Positions 61,757 to 64,000 of a stretch of 64,000 nt of DNA are shown here, piece by piece. Under the pieces are notes generated by a model. That model saw nothing but the letters and a program-made list of their open reading frames with translations, ran no database searches and was not told where the DNA came from. This DNA comes from Bacillus tuaregi (GTDB taxonomy: Bacteria > Bacillota > Bacilli > Bacillales > Cytobacillaceae). How positions within the stretch are numbered: position 1 is the stretch's first letter; every line of letters starts with the position of its first letter. The translations under genes were made by a program, and so were the position numbers. The stretch covers positions 124,001 to 188,000 of the forward strand of contig NZ_LT629730.1 of NCBI RefSeq assembly GCF_900104575.1, read 5' to 3'.

Positions 61757-62136
61757 CTCGATTCACGCCCTTTTACATTTTTTATAAATTCAACAATTTC
61801 CTTTTCAGAAATTCCCAGCTTATCCGCCTCGTGAACTAATTTAACAACATAATCCTCCACAAAGGATTCCTTGCGCTTTTGAATGAGCTTTTCTTTCGCA
61901 CCCTCCGCGACAAACATACCAATTCCCCTTTTTTTAAAAAGAATACCTTCGTCTACCAGCTGATTAACTCCCTTTGAAACCGTGACATGGTTGATTTTAT
62001 AAAAATTAACCAGTTGATTCGTGGATGGTGCTTGATCGCCTTCCTTGAGTTGATCATTCAAAATTTGGTCTTCAATCTTTTCCCGAACCTGCAAATAGAT
62101 CGGTTTATCCTGAACAAATGATTTATTCATCTTCAT
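61753..62136 (-). CDS. GntR-family regulator (YtrA/YhcF subtype)
   Basis: The 127-residue protein has an N-terminal winged helix (YLQVREKIEDQILNDQLKEGDQAPSTNQLVNFYKINHVTVSKGVNQLVDEGILFKKRG is present in segments) and a short C-terminal helical dimerisation tail, without the large effector domain of other GntR proteins. It starts at ATG 62136 (two methionines 6 bp apart). It probably represses its own operon through the palindrome at 62178-62199, just upstream. Confidence 0.9.
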   Translation of the reverse strand: MKMNKSFVQDKPIYLQVREKIEDQILNDQLKEGDQAPSTNQLVNFYKINHVTVSKGVNQLVDEGILFKKRGIGMFVAEGAKEKLIQKRKESFVEDYVVKLVHEADKLGISEKEIVEFIKNVKGRESR

Positions 62137-62177
62137 CGCCCACTATTCATAATTTAAGTCCTATCCATAAATGGTTA

Positions 62178-62199
62178 TATAGTTATGTATATAACTATA
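62178..62199. promoter_or_regulatory. Candidate GntR operator
   Basis: TATAGTTAT-GTAT-ATAACTATA is a perfect palindrome with 9-bp arms, 41 bp upstream of the regulator start and overlapping its likely promoter. Confidence 0.7.
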
Positions 62200-62224
62200 A
62201 TGGCAGATGTGTGATTAGTCAATA

Positions 62225-62269
62225 GTGACAGGCACCACCCGAATAATCTTGTTTCACATAATGTTCCAC
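62225..62269 (+). repeat. Interspersed repeat, type A
   Basis: Variant with GAATAATC and TGTTCCAC. It lies upstream of the GntR operon, on the opposite strand. Confidence 0.9.
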
Positions 62270-62390
62270 GGAAGCAGGGTGGCATGGTTATGGTGTTGGG
62301 GTTATTCAATGAAGGGTGGAGTAGAAGTGTTGAGGTAAGAGATGCATGTGTTTTGCGTTAATAAATTTAAAAGCAGATCATTAACGAAAC

Positions 62391-62437
62391 TTGGCTCGGC
62401 TCCATCATTTCACTGGGAAACAACCGGGCCGAGCCTA
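62391..62437 (-). terminator. Hairpin after the truncated membrane gene
   Basis: GGCTCGGC (62393-62400) pairs with GCCGAGCC (62428-62435). It lies downstream of the minus-strand gene remnant ending at 62463. Confidence 0.6.
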
Positions 62438-62462
62438 TTCTATAAGTGTATTTTTTCACAAT

Positions 62463-62822
62463 TCAATCGAAAAAACGGATGGGGATATGTGGCTCGAGCT
62501 TAAGCTTAAGGCGTTCACTAACCCTTTGGTTTTCAAAAAGCTTTTGTAATCCGTACAATAAAAATGCTTTAGAAAAGAAATAAAGGAAAAATTGAAAGTG
62601 ATTCAATCTAACCAATGTGTAGTACTTGAATTTGCTCGCAAAAAAGGTGAATGGATAGGCAAATAGAGCATTTGTGACTCCGTTATAGGCAATAAACTTT
62701 ATAAAATTGCTATATGTCCATTTTAAAAGCCACATCGAAATGGCTAAGAATGGGCCAATTAAATAGGGGACCTCTCCCCAAAGTATTGACTTTGGTTTAT
62801 TGTAGAATACCCACCGGCCGAT
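62463..62822 (-). pseudogene. 5'-truncated multi-pass membrane protein gene
   Basis: The frame is open from the edge of the repeat at 62825 to the stop at 62463 without a start codon in its first part; an ATG at 62735 would leave only 90 residues. The visible product reads PIGRWVFYNKPKSILWGEVP, then helices LIGPFLAISMWLLKW and GVTNALFAYPFTFF, and YYTLVRLNHFQFFLYFFSKA. It resembles small Bacilli membrane proteins sometimes annotated as CBO0543 family (tentative). The N-terminal part and start have been removed or replaced at the repeat insertion point. Confidence 0.55.
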
Positions 62823-62824
62823 AG

Positions 62825-62861
62825 GTGACAGGCACCGCCCGAAGCGTGTCGAATTGACTTA
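62825..62861 (+). repeat. Interspersed repeat, type B, first of a direct pair
   Basis: Head plus GCGTGTCGAATTGACTTA. Its left edge coincides with the truncation of the membrane gene. Confidence 0.85.
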
Positions 62862-62865
62862 TGGA

Positions 62866-62910
62866 GTGACAGGCACCGCCCGAAAAATCTTGTTTCACAG
62901 GATGTTTCAC
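62866..62910 (+). repeat. Interspersed repeat, type A, second of a direct pair
   Basis: Consensus-like copy 4 bp after the type B copy, same orientation. It is the only direct B-A tandem in the window. Confidence 0.93.
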
Positions 62911-62988
62911 AGAGAAGCGGGTCGTTGGGCTTAGAGCTTCATTTGTTAGATAAAGCAGAATATCTAGGAATAATAAGAACGGTTCTAA

Positions 62989-63021
62989 TATTTCATTATG
63001 AAGTATTAGAACTGTTTTTTT
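62989..63021 (+). terminator. Rho-independent terminator-like hairpin
   Basis: GTTCTAATA (62992-63000) pairs with TATTAGAAC (63004-63012), followed by TGTTTTTTT. No plus-strand gene is seen immediately upstream. Confidence 0.65.
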
Positions 63022-63301
63022 GCGTGATCATTTAGTTCCCCCCAGCGTCTTTATTCCAACAGATAGTAAAGAAGGCTGAGTGATTTCAATAATCGCTTGG
63101 CTTTTTTTATGGAGGTATTCCAGCTCTTAAGCCCCTTATGGTCGTGGGCTTGGTACTCAATACATATAGTTTGACACAGCTGAAGCATAAACAATTTCAC
63201 ATGGGCTCCACGAGAGTTCATGCTTGTTTGTGGTCCACTTTCTATTCCGATATAATAAAATCCAAATCGAAATGAGACAGTAGAAATGAGAGTGAGTAGA
63301 C

Positions 63302-64000
63302 TTGATTGATATTAGTAAAATTATTCAAGGGCGGAATTTGTCGGAGTTAGATGTACAAATTATTCAGTATATTGTTGATCATATTGACACGGTTTTACAT
63401 AAGGGTGTGCGTGAAATTGCCAAGGACAACTACACTTCCCCGGCTACGGTGATTCGCCTATCGAAAAAACTGGGCTATACCGGGTTTGTGGATATGTATT
63501 ATCAGCTCTTGCCGATGATCAAAAAGGTGGAAAGGCCGCAGGTCGGTGAGATGGAGGACTTTTTACAAATTAGTCAAAAGGACTTTTTAAGCTATAATTC
63601 GCTTGAGGATATTGAAACATTTATCAGCCAGGTCATGAACCTTAAGCATAAATATATCTTCATATATGCGACGGGGTTTTCAGCGATTGCGGCCGATTAT
63701 TTATATAAAAAGCTACTTGTGCTGGGGCGGAAAACGATTTTTGCCAGTGGGACGGATTCCATTGGGGTATTTGAAAATAATCTCGAGGATGTTGGGGCGC
63801 TCGTCGTCATCTCCAAATCAGGCGAAACGCAGGTAGTGATAGAAAAATTACAGGCTGCCAAGGAGCATCTGGTGTTTACAGCTTCTTTCACAAAAGAAAC
63901 GAGTAACCGAATTGCTGAGCTTTCCGATTTAAACTTTAAAATAACCGATCCGAATAAGCTGGATGATCGTAATATGCTGCCAAGCAGCTTCTTTCCAGGC
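63302..64000 (+). CDS. RpiR/MurR-family regulator, 3'-truncated by the window end
   Basis: TTG at 63302 is the likely start, following GAGAGTGAGTAGAC; 233 codons are open to the window end. Residues 1-75 are an HTH_6 domain (REIAKDNYTSPATVIRLSKKLGYTGFVDMYYQL). The SIS sugar-phosphate-binding domain follows (YIFIYATGFSAIAADYLYKKLLVLGRKT, VVISKSGETQVVIEK). RpiR proteins regulate sugar-phosphate or amino-sugar genes in response to the bound phosphosugar. Its target is probably beyond the window. Confidence 0.9.
   Translation, partial: MIDISKIIQGRNLSELDVQIIQYIVDHIDTVLHKGVREIAKDNYTSPATVIRLSKKLGYTGFVDMYYQLLPMIKKVERPQVGEMEDFLQISQKDFLSYNSLEDIETFISQVMNLKHKYIFIYATGFSAIAADYLYKKLLVLGRKTIFASGTDSIGVFENNLEDVGALVVISKSGETQVVIEKLQAAKEHLVFTASFTKETSNRIAELSDLNFKITDPNKLDDRNMLPSSFFPG

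Overview
The window looks like a chromosomal segment of a low-GC, spore-forming Bacillaceae bacterium (a Bacillus/Neobacillus-type genome). The evidence is two tricistronic-type spore germination receptor operons, exosporium collagen-like proteins, CodY, a BceRSAB-type module, a DUF1540 protein, WYL/GntR/TetR regulators and GGAGG-type ribosome binding sites. No rRNA, tRNA or CRISPR array was seen. The genus is an inference.

Layout: 0-6 kb holds the end of a beta-propeller protein, a divergent WYL regulator/effector-binding pair, a TetR-membrane protein pair and an aromatic-acid MFS transporter. 6.4-10.7 kb is a spore-surface cluster: a BclB-like collagen protein, a Cys-rich repeat protein and a stand-alone copy of the same N-terminal domain, with a GT2-TPR glycosyltransferase between them. 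10.9-16 kb has a TcyP-like cystine carrier, RluF and a chemoreceptor. 16.9-20.9 kb is a LytS/LytTR two-component system followed by an OFA-family transporter. 21-27.3 kb is c-di-GMP related: a PAS-GGDEF enzyme and a PAS-GGDEF-EAL-PilZ gene split by an IS110-family element; removing 1,615 bp restores the frame. 28-34.6 kb has a CodY outside its usual neighbourhood, a soluble chemoreceptor and a BceRS/BceAB-type module. 36.6-39.1 kb is a three-gene secreted Ig-like/SLH operon between near-identical 110-bp repeats. 39.9-47.9 kb carries the two germination receptor operons, the second with an exact 154-bp tandem duplication. 48-52 kb has a KdsC-like phosphatase, a glycosyltransferase, a DUF1232 protein and a RAYT-type Y1 transposase. 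52-59.4 kb is a compact accessory chemosensory operon (cheA-cheW-mcp-cheR-cheB). 60-62 kb is a GntR-ABC module, and the window ends inside an RpiR-type regulator.

The most distinctive feature is an interspersed repeat family. At least 24 copies share a 19-bp head (GTGACAGGCACCRCCCGAA) and have one of two tails, each built from a directly repeated 7-8-mer. Fifteen copies lie within about 25 bp after (or overlap) the stop codon of a gene in the same orientation, with the head nearest the gene. One supplies a stop codon and one is read through to form a C-terminus. A single-copy HUH/Y1 transposase of the RAYT type sits between two inverted copies. I propose this as a Gram-positive REP/RAYT-like system. 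A second, strongly structured repeat (four copies, two of them deletion or end fragments) lies beside the same transposase.
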